From Deltaproteobacteria bacterium (GTDB taxonomy: Bacteria > Desulfobacterota > Deferrimicrobia > Deferrimicrobiales > Deferrimicrobiaceae), in contig JAKAHC010000001.1 of the NCBI GenBank assembly GCA_021815305.1, positions 620,001-684,000 on the forward strand: a stretch of 64,000 bases of DNA, written 5' to 3'. Under the pieces are notes generated by a model. That model saw nothing but the letters and a program-made list of their open reading frames with translations, was not told the origin of the DNA and did not search any database. Position 1 is the stretch's first letter; each line of letters opens with the position of its first letter. Both the position numbers and the translations under genes were made by a program. This document shows positions 24,919-32,994 of the stretch, one piece after another.

Positions 24919-26181
24919 TTGCGCTTCCGTCGTCCCGACAAGGCGAAGATCGCGATGTTCCTGGCGGTGCTCGGGCCGGGGATCGTCACCGCGAATGTCG
25001 ACAACGACGCGGGCGGCATCGCCACGTACTCGATCGCGGGCGCCCAATTCGGGTACTCCCTGCTGTGGACCCTCATCCCCATCACGATCGCGCTGATCGT
25101 CGTCCAGGAGATGGTCGCCCGGATGGGCGTGGTGACGGGAAAGACGCTGGCGGACCTCGTACGCGAGAAGTTCGGCATCCGTCCGACGTTCTTCCTCCTC
25201 CTCGCGCTGGTGCTCGCCAACCTCGGCAACACCGTTGCGGAGTTCGCCGGCTGGGCCGCGGCCCTTGAGATTTTCGGCGTCAGCAAATACCTCTCCGTGC
25301 CGATCGGGGCGATTGCGGTCTGGTTCCTCGTCGTCAAGGGGACGTACCGGGTGGTGGAAAAGATCTTCCTGTTCGCCTGCACGATCTATTTCACCTACAT
25401 CGTCTCCGCCGTTTTCGCCCACCCGCGATGGGGAACGGTCGTCGCCGAACTGGCGACGCCGCACCTGCGGATGGACGGTGCGTACCTGACGATGATCATC
25501 GGCGTCGTCGGTACGACGATCGCCCCCTGGATGCAGTTCTACCTGCAGTCCGCCGTGGTCGAGAAGAACGTCGAAGTGGAGGATTACCGGTACTGCCGGA
25601 CGGACGTGGTCGTCGGGTGCGTCATGACGGACGTGGTGGCCCTGTTCATCATCGTCGCGTGCGGCGCGACGTTGTTCGTCAACGGCGTGAGCATCGAGGG
25701 AGCCAAGGACGCCGCTATGGCCCTTGCCCCGTTTGCGGGAAAACACGCCTCGACCCTGTTCGCCATCGGCCTGGCGAACGCCTCCCTGTTCGCCGCCTCC
25801 ATCCTGCCGCTGTCGACTGCCTACAGCGTCTGCGAGGGGATGGGGTGGGAATCCGGCATCGACAAGGATTTCCGCACCGCCCCCCAGTTCTTCTGGCTCT
25901 ACACCGGGCTCATCGTCCTCGGCGGTGCGCTGGTCCTCTACCCCCAGGCCCCGCTGATCCTCATCATGTACCTGTCCCAGGTCGTGAACGGCGTGATGCT
26001 CCCCTTCGTCCTGGTCTTCATGCTGAAACTCATAAACGACAGGGAACTGATGGGAGAGCACGTCAACTCGAGGGCGTTCAACGGGATCGCCTGGACCACC
26101 ACGGTGGTGATGATCGTCCTGACCGTTCTTCTGGTGGTGGTGACCGTCTTCCCGGGGCTGCCGGGGTTTCTCGGACTCTGA
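24919..26181 (+). CDS. Nramp-related transporter, probable magnesium type (NRMT)
   Basis: A 420-residue, ~11-TM Nramp-fold transporter whose ion site departs from classical Nramps. In TM1 the DPGN motif is replaced by DAGG (GPGIVTANVDNDAGGIATY). In TM6 the MPH motif is replaced by APW (GTTIAPWMQFYLQSA). Loss of the TM6 Met and the TM1 Asn, with Asp kept, is the pattern reported for Nramp-related Mg2+ transporters, which favour hydrated Mg2+ or Mn2+. TTG start with GGAGGAGAGCGGC before it. The convergent neighbour 60 bases away is a detached MgtE-type Mg2+ sensor, which supports magnesium as substrate. Confidence 0.82.
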   Translation: MRFRRPDKAKIAMFLAVLGPGIVTANVDNDAGGIATYSIAGAQFGYSLLWTLIPITIALIVVQEMVARMGVVTGKTLADLVREKFGIRPTFFLLLALVLANLGNTVAEFAGWAAALEIFGVSKYLSVPIGAIAVWFLVVKGTYRVVEKIFLFACTIYFTYIVSAVFAHPRWGTVVAELATPHLRMDGAYLTMIIGVVGTTIAPWMQFYLQSAVVEKNVEVEDYRYCRTDVVVGCVMTDVVALFIIVACGATLFVNGVSIEGAKDAAMALAPFAGKHASTLFAIGLANASLFAASILPLSTAYSVCEGMGWESGIDKDFRTAPQFFWLYTGLIVLGGALVLYPQAPLILIMYLSQVVNGVMLPFVLVFMLKLINDRELMGEHVNSRAFNGIAWTTTVVMIVLTVLLVVVTVFPGLPGFLGL

Positions 26182-26241
26182 TGCGCCGTCCCGCAAACCG
26201 CTCGGCGTTCGAGCGCCGCGGCGGCCGCGGAGAAGCCGCGG

Positions 26242-27501
26242 TCACATCTTCCGGCGCTTGCGGCGCGAGGCCGGCGGAAGGAGCAGGTCGACGACATCGT
26301 CGACGGTGACCACGCCGAGGAGGCGTTCCTCCTCGTCCACCACGGGCAGGGCGAGGAGGTTGTACTTGGAGATGAGCTCCGCCACCGTTTCCTGGCCCGT
26401 CTCGGGCCGGGCGGTCTTCAACTTGGTGTGCATCACCTCGGCGAGCGGTTTCCGGGGCTCCTCGGTCAGCAGGTCCCGCAGCCCGACCACGCCGAGCAGT
26501 TTCTCCTCCTCCACCACGTAGATGTAGTACACGTGCTCGATCTCGTGCGCCTCCGCCTTGAAGCGCTCGAGGGACTCCCCCACGGTGAGTCCCGGCGGCC
26601 AGGCGAGGTACTCGTTCGTCATGAGCCCGCCCGCGGTGTCCTCCTCGTGGGAGAGCAGCTCGTGGATGTCCGCCGCCTCTTCCTTTTCCATGAGCTGGAG
26701 GAGCTCCTGGGCCTTCTCCGCGGGGAGGTCCGCGATGACGTCCGCCGCCTCGTCCGGGGGCATCTGCTCGATGATGTCGGCCGCCTGCTCCTTGTCCATC
26801 TCCGCGATGAGATCCGCCTGGACCGCCGGCTCGAGCTCGTGAAGCGCCTCGGCGGCCGTCTCGAGGTCGAGCTTCTCGAAGAAGTCCTGGCGCTCCTCCG
26901 GGGCCAGGTCGCTCATGATCTGGGCGATGTCGGCGGGGTGCAGGCCGGAAACCGCATCTCGGGACACCGACAGGGTGAGCCGGTCGAGCCTGGGCTCCAG
27001 CGGCTGGATGAACTGCCACGAGATGAGCTGGTGGCGCAAGGGGTGGCGGATCGTCTCGAAGAAGGCGTCGCCGCGCCGCTCGATCCCGAGCCGCCGCAGG
27101 ATGCCGCGCATCCCCACGTCCACATCGGTGACGTAGGCCGCTCCTCCCTCTTCCGTGAGCCTTACGTCGTTCACCCGGACGACCTTGGCCCCGTTGATGT
27201 CGACGATCTGCTTGTCGAGGATGTCCTTGACGATGAGGAGCCGGTCCCCCGAGGGGCTGCCTTCGGAGACCTCCCCCTCCAACTTCCGCGAGGAGATGAT
27301 CCGGCGGTTGAAGATCGCGAGATCCTCCCAGGGCAGGTACCGGGGCGATTTCTTCTTCTCCAGGAAAAGCCCCACGGCGCGCGGGAACAGTGCCCCCCCC
27401 TCGACGACGACGTCCCGGACCCTGCCGATCTCCTCGCCCCGCGGGTCGAGTACCGTCTTCCCGAGGATGTCGGCGACGAACACCTCACCGATCAATGCCA
27501 T
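26242..27501 (-). CDS. soluble PRC-barrel / MgtE_N / CBS-pair protein
   Basis: A 419-residue cytoplasmic protein with no membrane segment. Residues 1-150 form two PRC-barrel-like repeats (GEVFVADILGKTVLDPRGEEIGRVRDVVVEGG and DILDKQIVDINGAKVVRVNDVRL). Residues about 170-290 are the MgtE N-domain superhelix (repeats such as LHPADIAQIMSDL, QAADIIEQMPPDEAADVIADL). Residues about 295-415 are a CBS pair (TNEYLAWPPGLTVGES, LLGVVGLRDLL, LLGVVTVDDVVDLL). In MgtE channels these last two modules bind Mg2+ and gate the pore, but the MgtE pore domain is absent here. Convergent with the Nramp-related gene. GGGAGAAGGGCGC precedes the ATG. Confidence 0.88.
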   Translation of the reverse strand: MALIGEVFVADILGKTVLDPRGEEIGRVRDVVVEGGALFPRAVGLFLEKKKSPRYLPWEDLAIFNRRIISSRKLEGEVSEGSPSGDRLLIVKDILDKQIVDINGAKVVRVNDVRLTEEGGAAYVTDVDVGMRGILRRLGIERRGDAFFETIRHPLRHQLISWQFIQPLEPRLDRLTLSVSRDAVSGLHPADIAQIMSDLAPEERQDFFEKLDLETAAEALHELEPAVQADLIAEMDKEQAADIIEQMPPDEAADVIADLPAEKAQELLQLMEKEEAADIHELLSHEEDTAGGLMTNEYLAWPPGLTVGESLERFKAEAHEIEHVYYIYVVEEEKLLGVVGLRDLLTEEPRKPLAEVMHTKLKTARPETGQETVAELISKYNLLALPVVDEEERLLGVVTVDDVVDLLLPPASRRKRRKM

Positions 27502-27575
27502 GCGCCCTTCTCCCGTCCACGAACCGTCCGGTGGACCGTCCCATGGAATTCCTGGCACCAGTGTACGTTCCGGCT

Positions 27576-27589
27576 TTGAGCCAGGTCAA
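27576..27589. promoter_or_regulatory. second Fnr-type box upstream of the NapH-like gene
   Basis: ttgag-ccag-gtcaa, one mismatch from a perfect TTGAC-N4-GTCAA palindrome. The 16 bases caggtcaaggaacggg match the box near 15631 exactly. It lies 75 bases before the NapH-like ATG and 75 bases before the divergent MgtE_N gene. Confidence 0.65.
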
Positions 27590-27663
27590 GGAACGGGCGC
27601 CCGGTCCCGTGGGAGGATACAATCGGATCCAGGACGAAGGACAACAGCGAGGTCCTCCCGAAG

Positions 27664-28752
27664 ATGACCGGAACCATGCACCCGCCGGATACCGCATCGC
27701 CGCCGGAGAGGGCCGCCGCGGAGGCCGGAAGCGCTTCCCGGTGGCGCAACCCCTGGAGGTTTCTCCCCGTGCTCCGCGCCCTGGTGCAGGCGGCCTACGT
27801 GCTCTTCTTCGCCCTCGTGGGGTTCGAGTTCCACGCCTTCTACGCCCAGATCGTCTCCGGGGGAGCCGTGACGGCGCACCGGCCGCCGGCCGTGGAAGGG
27901 TTCCTTCCGATCGGCGCCCTGATGTCCCTCAAATACTGGATCCTCACCGGGGACTACGACCGGATCCACCCCGCGGGGCTCGCCATCCTCGTCGCGGCGC
28001 TCGTATCGGCCTTCCTCGCCCGCAAGGTCCTGTGCTCCTGGGTTTGCCCCATCGGGGGAATCTCGCGGGCGCTCGAGTGGGCGGCGAAGAAGACGCTCTG
28101 GAGGCGGCGGAAAGAGGAAGTCCTCCTGCCCGCATGGGCGGACCGGGCGCTCACGTCGCTCAAATATCTCCTCCTGGCGTTTTTCCTGTACGCGGTCGCG
28201 CTGAAAATGGACACTGCGGCGATCCTCGCGTTCCGGCAAGGGGCGTACAACCACGCGGCGGACGCGAAGATGCTGCTGTTCTTCACCGGGATGAGCGCCG
28301 CCACGGCGGCGACCCTCGCCGTCCTCGTCCTGCTTTCCTTCGCGGTGAAGAATTTCTGGTGCCGCTACCTGTGCCCGTACGGGGCGCTGCTGGGCCTCGT
28401 GAGCTGGATGTCGCCGCAACGGGTCGTGCGGGACGGTGCGGCCTGCATCGACTGCAGGGCGTGCACCCGCGCCTGTCCGGTGGAGATCCGGGTCCACGGG
28501 AAATCTTCGGTGCGGACCCCGGAGTGCACCGGCTGCATGTCGTGCGTCGGCGCGTGCCCGGTGGAGGGATGCCTGACGGTGGGGCGGCGGGGAAAGGCGG
28601 GCTGGTCGCCGTACCTTCTCCCGCTGGTCGGGCTCGGGACGATCTTCCTGGTCTGGGGCATCGCCCGCCTCACCGGGCACTGGCACAGCCAGGTTCCCCT
28701 CGACCGGCTGACCGACGCGTACCGGGAGGCGAGGGAACTGGTCCACCCCTGA
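27664..28752 (+). CDS. NapH/CcoG-like membrane ferredoxin
   Basis: A 362-residue inner-membrane iron-sulfur protein. About five membrane segments carry two cytoplasmic CxxxCP motifs (CSWVCPIGG and CRYLCPYGA), followed by two [4Fe-4S] ferredoxin motifs (CIDCRACTRACPVE and CTGCMSCVGACPVEGC) and a last membrane segment. This is the layout of NapH/NosR-type quinol-oxidising or electron-transfer proteins. Operon partners such as NapG or a reductase are missing. An Fnr-type box upstream matches that of the octaheme cytochrome, so the two may serve the same anaerobic respiratory route. The start could also be ATG 27676. Confidence 0.85.
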   Translation: MTGTMHPPDTASPPERAAAEAGSASRWRNPWRFLPVLRALVQAAYVLFFALVGFEFHAFYAQIVSGGAVTAHRPPAVEGFLPIGALMSLKYWILTGDYDRIHPAGLAILVAALVSAFLARKVLCSWVCPIGGISRALEWAAKKTLWRRRKEEVLLPAWADRALTSLKYLLLAFFLYAVALKMDTAAILAFRQGAYNHAADAKMLLFFTGMSAATAATLAVLVLLSFAVKNFWCRYLCPYGALLGLVSWMSPQRVVRDGAACIDCRACTRACPVEIRVHGKSSVRTPECTGCMSCVGACPVEGCLTVGRRGKAGWSPYLLPLVGLGTIFLVWGIARLTGHWHSQVPLDRLTDAYREARELVHP

Positions 28753-28842
28753 GGGCCGCGGCATATCTCCCTTGCCCGGTGGCCACGGAATCTACGATAA
28801 AATGGACAGGGATCGGGGTTTCGCCCCCGACCGGGGGATGCG

Positions 28843-29295
28843 ATGCGTCTATCCAAGAAAACCGAGTACGCGCTGCGGGCGCTGATGTACACCGCGAGGT
28901 TCCCCGAGGGGACGTCTTTCCAGATCCGGGACCTCGCCGAGAAGAACGCCATCCCGAAAAAATTCCTGGAGCTCATCCTGCTGGAGCTGAAAAACGCGGG
29001 GATCCTCGTCAGCCGGCGGGGCGTGGGAGGGGGATACCTCCTCGCGCGGCGCCCGGAGACGATCCGCACGCTGGAGGTCGTCGAGGTGTTCGAAGGACCC
29101 GTGGGGACCGGCATCCGCGAGAAAAGGGCGGGGAAGGCCGGCAAGGGAGAACCGTCCCCGGCCGTTTCCCGCCTGGTGGAGGAGGCTTCCAGTGCCTCCG
29201 CGAAGGTCCTCGCACGATGGACACTCGCCGACCTCGTCCGCGAGGAGGAAGAGGCGGCGGAGCGCAGGCGGCGCAACGTGATGTACTTCATATGA
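28843..29295 (+). CDS. Rrf2 family transcriptional regulator
   Basis: A 150-residue winged-helix regulator of the Rrf2/IscR/NsrR/CymR family. The N-terminus RLSKKTEYALRALMYTARF and the wing region ELKNAGILVSRRGVGGGYLLARRPETI are diagnostic. The three cysteines that bind Fe-S in IscR and NsrR are absent, so it is CymR-like or senses another ligand. GGGGGATGCG supplies the ribosome-binding site, and a small hairpin (tcgggg/cccccga) precedes it. It follows the NapH-like gene by 90 bases. Confidence 0.85.
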   Translation: MRLSKKTEYALRALMYTARFPEGTSFQIRDLAEKNAIPKKFLELILLELKNAGILVSRRGVGGGYLLARRPETIRTLEVVEVFEGPVGTGIREKRAGKAGKGEPSPAVSRLVEEASSASAKVLARWTLADLVREEEEAAERRRRNVMYFI

Positions 29296-29434
29296 AGGAG
29301 AGCGGTTTCACGGCCATGGCCCGGCCCTCCTTTTTTCGGGAAAGGGGGATCCCCCGGAGGGAGATCCCCGCGTGTACCCCGCTTCCCTGCGGATCTTTCC
29401 GCGGGACGTCGGGACGAATCGCCTTCCCGCCGCC

Positions 29435-29809
29435 TCAGTAGTTCAGGGTCGCCTTCGCCTCGAGGCACTCCTGGACGACCCGTCCCGCGGCGATCGGGGA
29501 CGCACCCTCGACCAGCATGTCGGCTGCGATGTTCCGGGACTTGATGCACGGCGTGCAGAGCAGGAGCTTCCCGCCCTGGGCGAAATAGTTCCCCATCAGT
29601 TCCTTGAGAGGCGGAAACCCGCCGGCGGCGATTTTCTCGTTGGCCCCCTTGACCGCCAGGGTCACGGCGTTCGCCTGGAGGATGACGACGGCCTTGACGT
29701 CCATGGCGAGCGCGGCGTTCGCCACAACGAACGGCAGCGTCGCACGCTCGGGGTCCTCGCCCCCGCATGTCGCAATGACGACGATCTTCTCTTCGGTGGT
29801 CTCTGCCAT
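29435..29809 (-). CDS. DsrE family sulfur-carrier protein
   Basis: A 124-residue cytoplasmic protein of the DsrE/DsrF/YchN fold. The opening KIVVIATCGGEDPERATLPFVVANAALAMDVKAVV and the cysteine-bearing loop LLLCTPCIKSRNI are characteristic. DsrE proteins accept sulfur as a cysteine persulfide, often from TusA. It lies 65 bases downstream of qmoC with its own GGAAGGAGGGG ribosome-binding site. A tusA gene is at the other end of this cluster, which supports a sulfur-transfer role. The 139 bases between it and the Rrf2 gene contain only a gggggatccccc palindrome. Confidence 0.85.
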   Translation of the reverse strand: MAETTEEKIVVIATCGGEDPERATLPFVVANAALAMDVKAVVILQANAVTLAVKGANEKIAAGGFPPLKELMGNYFAQGGKLLLCTPCIKSRNIAADMLVEGASPIAAGRVVQECLEAKATLNY

Positions 29810-29874
29810 TTCACCCCTCCTTCCGGAATGTGTGGTGCATTCGCATGCGATTCCTTACGGGACGCGCCCGCGCA

Positions 29875-31008
29875 TCAGGCGGCCCGTGAAGGTCCCAGGG
29901 AAGCGGCCTCCGCCGCACCTTGTTTCACGGCGGCCAGGTAGGCCGCGAAAGGCCGGTAGAACATGTGCCCCCACTTGCCGAAAGGCACCTCCACGACGAG
30001 CATCGGGACCACGATGGCCATGTGCGCCACATACGTGGAATACGTCGCAAGAGGAAGGCCCAGGAGCCGGAACGCATGGACCAGGATCCCGGTGAGCGCC
30101 GCCAGGCCGAGGAGGACCAGGAACACCCAGTCGGTGGGCTCGGAGTGCTTGTGGATGCCGTCTTTCCTGCGCAGCCGGCCCAGAAGGAAGTCTCCGGTCA
30201 CGTACAGCAGGGCGGCCGCGGCGTAGTACCCCAACAGGCGGGTCGGGTGATAGAAGGGGACGATCTCGTCCGTCTGGAACCAGCGCAGGCCCACGATGAC
30301 CAGCATCATCATGGTGAGGTAACCGGTGACCAGCAGGAAATGCTTGAGCCACCGGGTCTTGGGTCCCTCGCACTCGCGCCACCTCTTCTGGGTCGCGAAG
30401 TGCGCAAAAAATGCGGGCAGCTTGCGCAGGTACAGCGAAAAGGGTACGTCGACCCCCTTCCCGGCGCCCATCACCCAGCGGGACATGCGCCACCCGTTGG
30501 AGAGGAGGAGGAAGGCCAGCACGCCGCCCATGATCCAGTCGCCGATCTCCACCCACTTCACGGGAGCGAACGTGTTGAGTTCCACGCGGCCGGTCACCAC
30601 GGGGCCGTGGAAGAGGGCGAACAGGCCGACGGTGAAGAGGCCCACCGCCGCGATCGCCCCGATCTCCCACCACGTGGAGACGTAGAACCTCTTTCCCAAC
30701 CCCGTCCAATCGTACATGCCGGTGAGGTACCGGCGGGCCGCCATCATCGTCTCTCCCGGGTTCGCATCCCGGGGGCAGCTCTCCGAGCAATCCCCGCAGT
30801 AGTAGCAGAGCCACGGTTCGAGGGACCCGGCAAGCTTCTCCCGGTGCCCCACCTGCAGGAGGTGAATGATCCTGCGCGGGAATCCCCCCGTCTCCGCCGA
30901 CTGGGGGCAGGTCGCCGTGCAGGTGCCGCAGTTCATGCATGTCGTCACGTCCCCGCCGCCGAACTTCGCGACATCCCGGTGCAGACCGGGTTCGACGCGG
31001 TACGTCAT
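29875..31008 (-). CDS. qmoC: QmoC/HdrC-like iron-sulfur cytochrome b subunit
   Basis: A 377-residue fusion of an HdrC-like N-terminus and a NarI-like membrane domain. The first ~90 residues carry two [4Fe-4S] motifs (CMNCGTCTATCP and CYYCGDCSESCP). The remainder has about six membrane segments with histidines positioned for b-type hemes (for example LKHFLLVTGYLT and YVAHMAIVV). In Qmo complexes this subunit exchanges electrons with the menaquinone pool. TAGGAGGGTATGA precedes the ATG. It is the membrane exit of the Hdr/Qmo operon. Confidence 0.88.
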   Translation of the reverse strand: MTYRVEPGLHRDVAKFGGGDVTTCMNCGTCTATCPQSAETGGFPRRIIHLLQVGHREKLAGSLEPWLCYYCGDCSESCPRDANPGETMMAARRYLTGMYDWTGLGKRFYVSTWWEIGAIAAVGLFTVGLFALFHGPVVTGRVELNTFAPVKWVEIGDWIMGGVLAFLLLSNGWRMSRWVMGAGKGVDVPFSLYLRKLPAFFAHFATQKRWRECEGPKTRWLKHFLLVTGYLTMMMLVIVGLRWFQTDEIVPFYHPTRLLGYYAAAALLYVTGDFLLGRLRRKDGIHKHSEPTDWVFLVLLGLAALTGILVHAFRLLGLPLATYSTYVAHMAIVVPMLVVEVPFGKWGHMFYRPFAAYLAAVKQGAAEAASLGPSRAA

Positions 31009-31018
31009 TCATACCCTC

Positions 31019-31258
31019 CTATTCCCCGGGAAGCTTGTACCTGTAATAATCTTCCGCCTTCGCCTTGGGGAGCTCCTCCAGGGCGCCGTACCGCCGCAGG
31101 GCCATCACCCAGAGGGTCACCTCCCGGGAGGGGCGGCGCAGCGCGCCGGCAAGCTCCGGGATGGTTTTCGGCCCCTCGCGGAGCAGCGACGCGATCCTCG
31201 CCTTCATGACCATCTCGTCCCGCATCACCTCGGAAGGATCCCGCCGCCCGTCTCCCAT
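31019..31258 (-). CDS. small winged-helix protein in Hdr/Qmo operon
   Basis: A 79-residue protein whose core (EMVMKARIASLLREGPKTIPELAGALRRPSREVTLWVMALRRYGALEEL, read in parts) is a winged helix-turn-helix. The start ATG overlaps the upstream stop (ATGA), and it lies 10 bases before qmoC, so it is tightly embedded between two enzyme subunits. It may be a regulator or a structural piece of the complex. No catalytic feature is visible. Confidence 0.72.
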   Translation of the reverse strand: MGDGRRDPSEVMRDEMVMKARIASLLREGPKTIPELAGALRRPSREVTLWVMALRRYGALEELPKAKAEDYYRYKLPGE

Positions 31259-32994
31259 CACACGATCTCCCGGACCAACGCGTCGATCATCGCCTTCACC
31301 TGGTCGTTGGTGTACCCCTCCAGGCCGACCGCCTCCGCGGGGCAGACGGGGACGCATCCGCCGCACCCCTTGCAGAGCGCGGGGTGGACGTATGCGACCT
31401 CCTTTCCCCCTTGCCGCACCCTCTCGACCGCCCCGTCGTAAGGGCAAGCGTTCCCGCACTCCCCGCACCATGCGCACGCCTCCGTATCGACCTTGGCGAC
31501 GAGGGGGGAAAGGTCGACGTACCCCTTGAGCAGCAAGGCCGCCCCCTTGGAGACCGCCGCCAGCGAGGAGGCCACGCTCTCGGCGAGCGTCTTGGGCCCC
31601 TGGGCCGCCCCGGAGATGAAGACGCCGTCGATCATCGTCTCCACGGGGCGCAGCTTCGGGTGGATCTCGTTGAAGAACCCTCCCGCCCCGACGGGGAGTT
31701 TCAGGACGTTCACGAGGTTCGCGTTCTCCCGGGGCGCCATCCCCGTGACCAGGACCACGAGGTCCGCCGGGATCCCGATCTCCTCGCCGCCGAGAAGGAC
31801 GTCCCGGACCCGGACGAGCAGCTCCCCGCCCGGCCGCTCCACCACGGGGGGGGCGTCGTCGGGGTACCGGAGGAACACCGACCCTTTGCGCCCCGCCTCC
31901 TCGAAGAGGATCTCGTTCTTCCCGTAGGTCCGCATGTCGCGATACAGGTGATACTGGTTGACGCCGGCGTCGACCCCGGCGGCCAGAAGCGCGGTGTGTA
32001 CCGCAGCCGTGCAGCAGTACCGCGAACAGTAGAGATTCGGGCGGGGGTTCTCCTTCGCCGCCGCCTGGCGGCTGCCCACGCAGTATATATAGACGATGTT
32101 CCGGACCTCCCGGTCCCGGTAACGGAGTTTCCCCTCCGCCGCGGGCAGGAGCTCCCGGAACTCCGGCAAGGTGACGACCCCGGGGGCGCCGTAACCGAAC
32201 TCCCCCGCCGCCGGCAGGTACGGGTCGAACCCCGTGGCGACCACGATGGCCCCGACCCGCAGGGCGATCTCCTCCGTGCCGTCCGCCGCGCGGACCTTGA
32301 CGGAAAAATCCCCGACGCTGCCCCGCTTCTCCACCACCTCCGCGCCCGTGAAGAGCGTGATGTTCTCCCTCCGCCGGATCGCCTGCAGCAGGGTGTCTAC
32401 GATCTCCGCCCCTTCCCGGTCGTTGGGGAACATCTTCCCCCACGCGGGGACCCGTCCGCCGACCCGGGCGGCCTGTTCCACCAGGTACACGGCGATTCCC
32501 ATGTCGGAGAGCGCAAGGGCGGCGCGCATCCCCGCGACCCCGGCCCCGACGACCAGCGCCGCCGGGGTCGTTTCGATCCGAAGATCGGTGAGGGGAACCC
32601 CGAGCCGGGAGTGCGCCACCCCGGCCCGCACGAGACGGATCGCCTTCTCCGTGGCCTCTTCCCGTTCGTGCCGGTGCGCCCAGGAGCATTGCTCCCGGAC
32701 GTTGACCTGGGTGTACATGTACCGGTTGATCCCGGACCGCCGGGCCATGGCCCGGAAGGTGTCGAGGTGGAGTTTGGGAGAGCAGGAGGCGATCACGATC
32801 CCGTCGAGCTTCTCCTCCCGGATGGTCCGGATCATCTCCTCCTGGGAGGCTTCCGAGCAGGCGAAGAGGAACGTTTTGGCGACCGCGACACCGGATTCCT
32901 TCTCCACCGCCGCGCGGACCTTCTCCTCGTCGACGTAGTCGGAGATGTTCCCCCCGCAGTGGCAGAGGAAGGCGCCGATCCGTTTCCCGATCAT
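31258..32994 (-). CDS. HdrA/QmoB-like flavoprotein with ferredoxin domain
   Basis: A 578-residue FAD/Fe-S protein. The HdrA N-terminal motif (IGAFLCHCGGNISDYVD) is followed by the FAD fold (ALVVGAGVAGMRAALALSDMG), the HdrA cluster region (VGSRQ ... YCSRYCC), and a C-terminal pair of [4Fe-4S] motifs (CAWCGECGNACP and CKGCGGCVPVCP). Such subunits take part in flavin-based electron bifurcation or in Qmo. ATGA overlap with the preceding hdrA-nfnB gene. Full length, with no missing key residues noted. Confidence 0.88.
   Translation of the reverse strand: MIGKRIGAFLCHCGGNISDYVDEEKVRAAVEKESGVAVAKTFLFACSEASQEEMIRTIREEKLDGIVIASCSPKLHLDTFRAMARRSGINRYMYTQVNVREQCSWAHRHEREEATEKAIRLVRAGVAHSRLGVPLTDLRIETTPAALVVGAGVAGMRAALALSDMGIAVYLVEQAARVGGRVPAWGKMFPNDREGAEIVDTLLQAIRRRENITLFTGAEVVEKRGSVGDFSVKVRAADGTEEIALRVGAIVVATGFDPYLPAAGEFGYGAPGVVTLPEFRELLPAAEGKLRYRDREVRNIVYIYCVGSRQAAAKENPRPNLYCSRYCCTAAVHTALLAAGVDAGVNQYHLYRDMRTYGKNEILFEEAGRKGSVFLRYPDDAPPVVERPGGELLVRVRDVLLGGEEIGIPADLVVLVTGMAPRENANLVNVLKLPVGAGGFFNEIHPKLRPVETMIDGVFISGAAQGPKTLAESVASSLAAVSKGAALLLKGYVDLSPLVAKVDTEACAWCGECGNACPYDGAVERVRQGGKEVAYVHPALCKGCGGCVPVCPAEAVGLEGYTNDQVKAMIDALVREIV

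Noticed and set aside
27553-27567. Possible sigma-54 promoter beginning TGGCAC before the NapH-like gene
   Set aside because: The -12 GC element is missing at the required spacing. Other TGGCA matches in the window (near 14925, 15115 and 60051) also fail.
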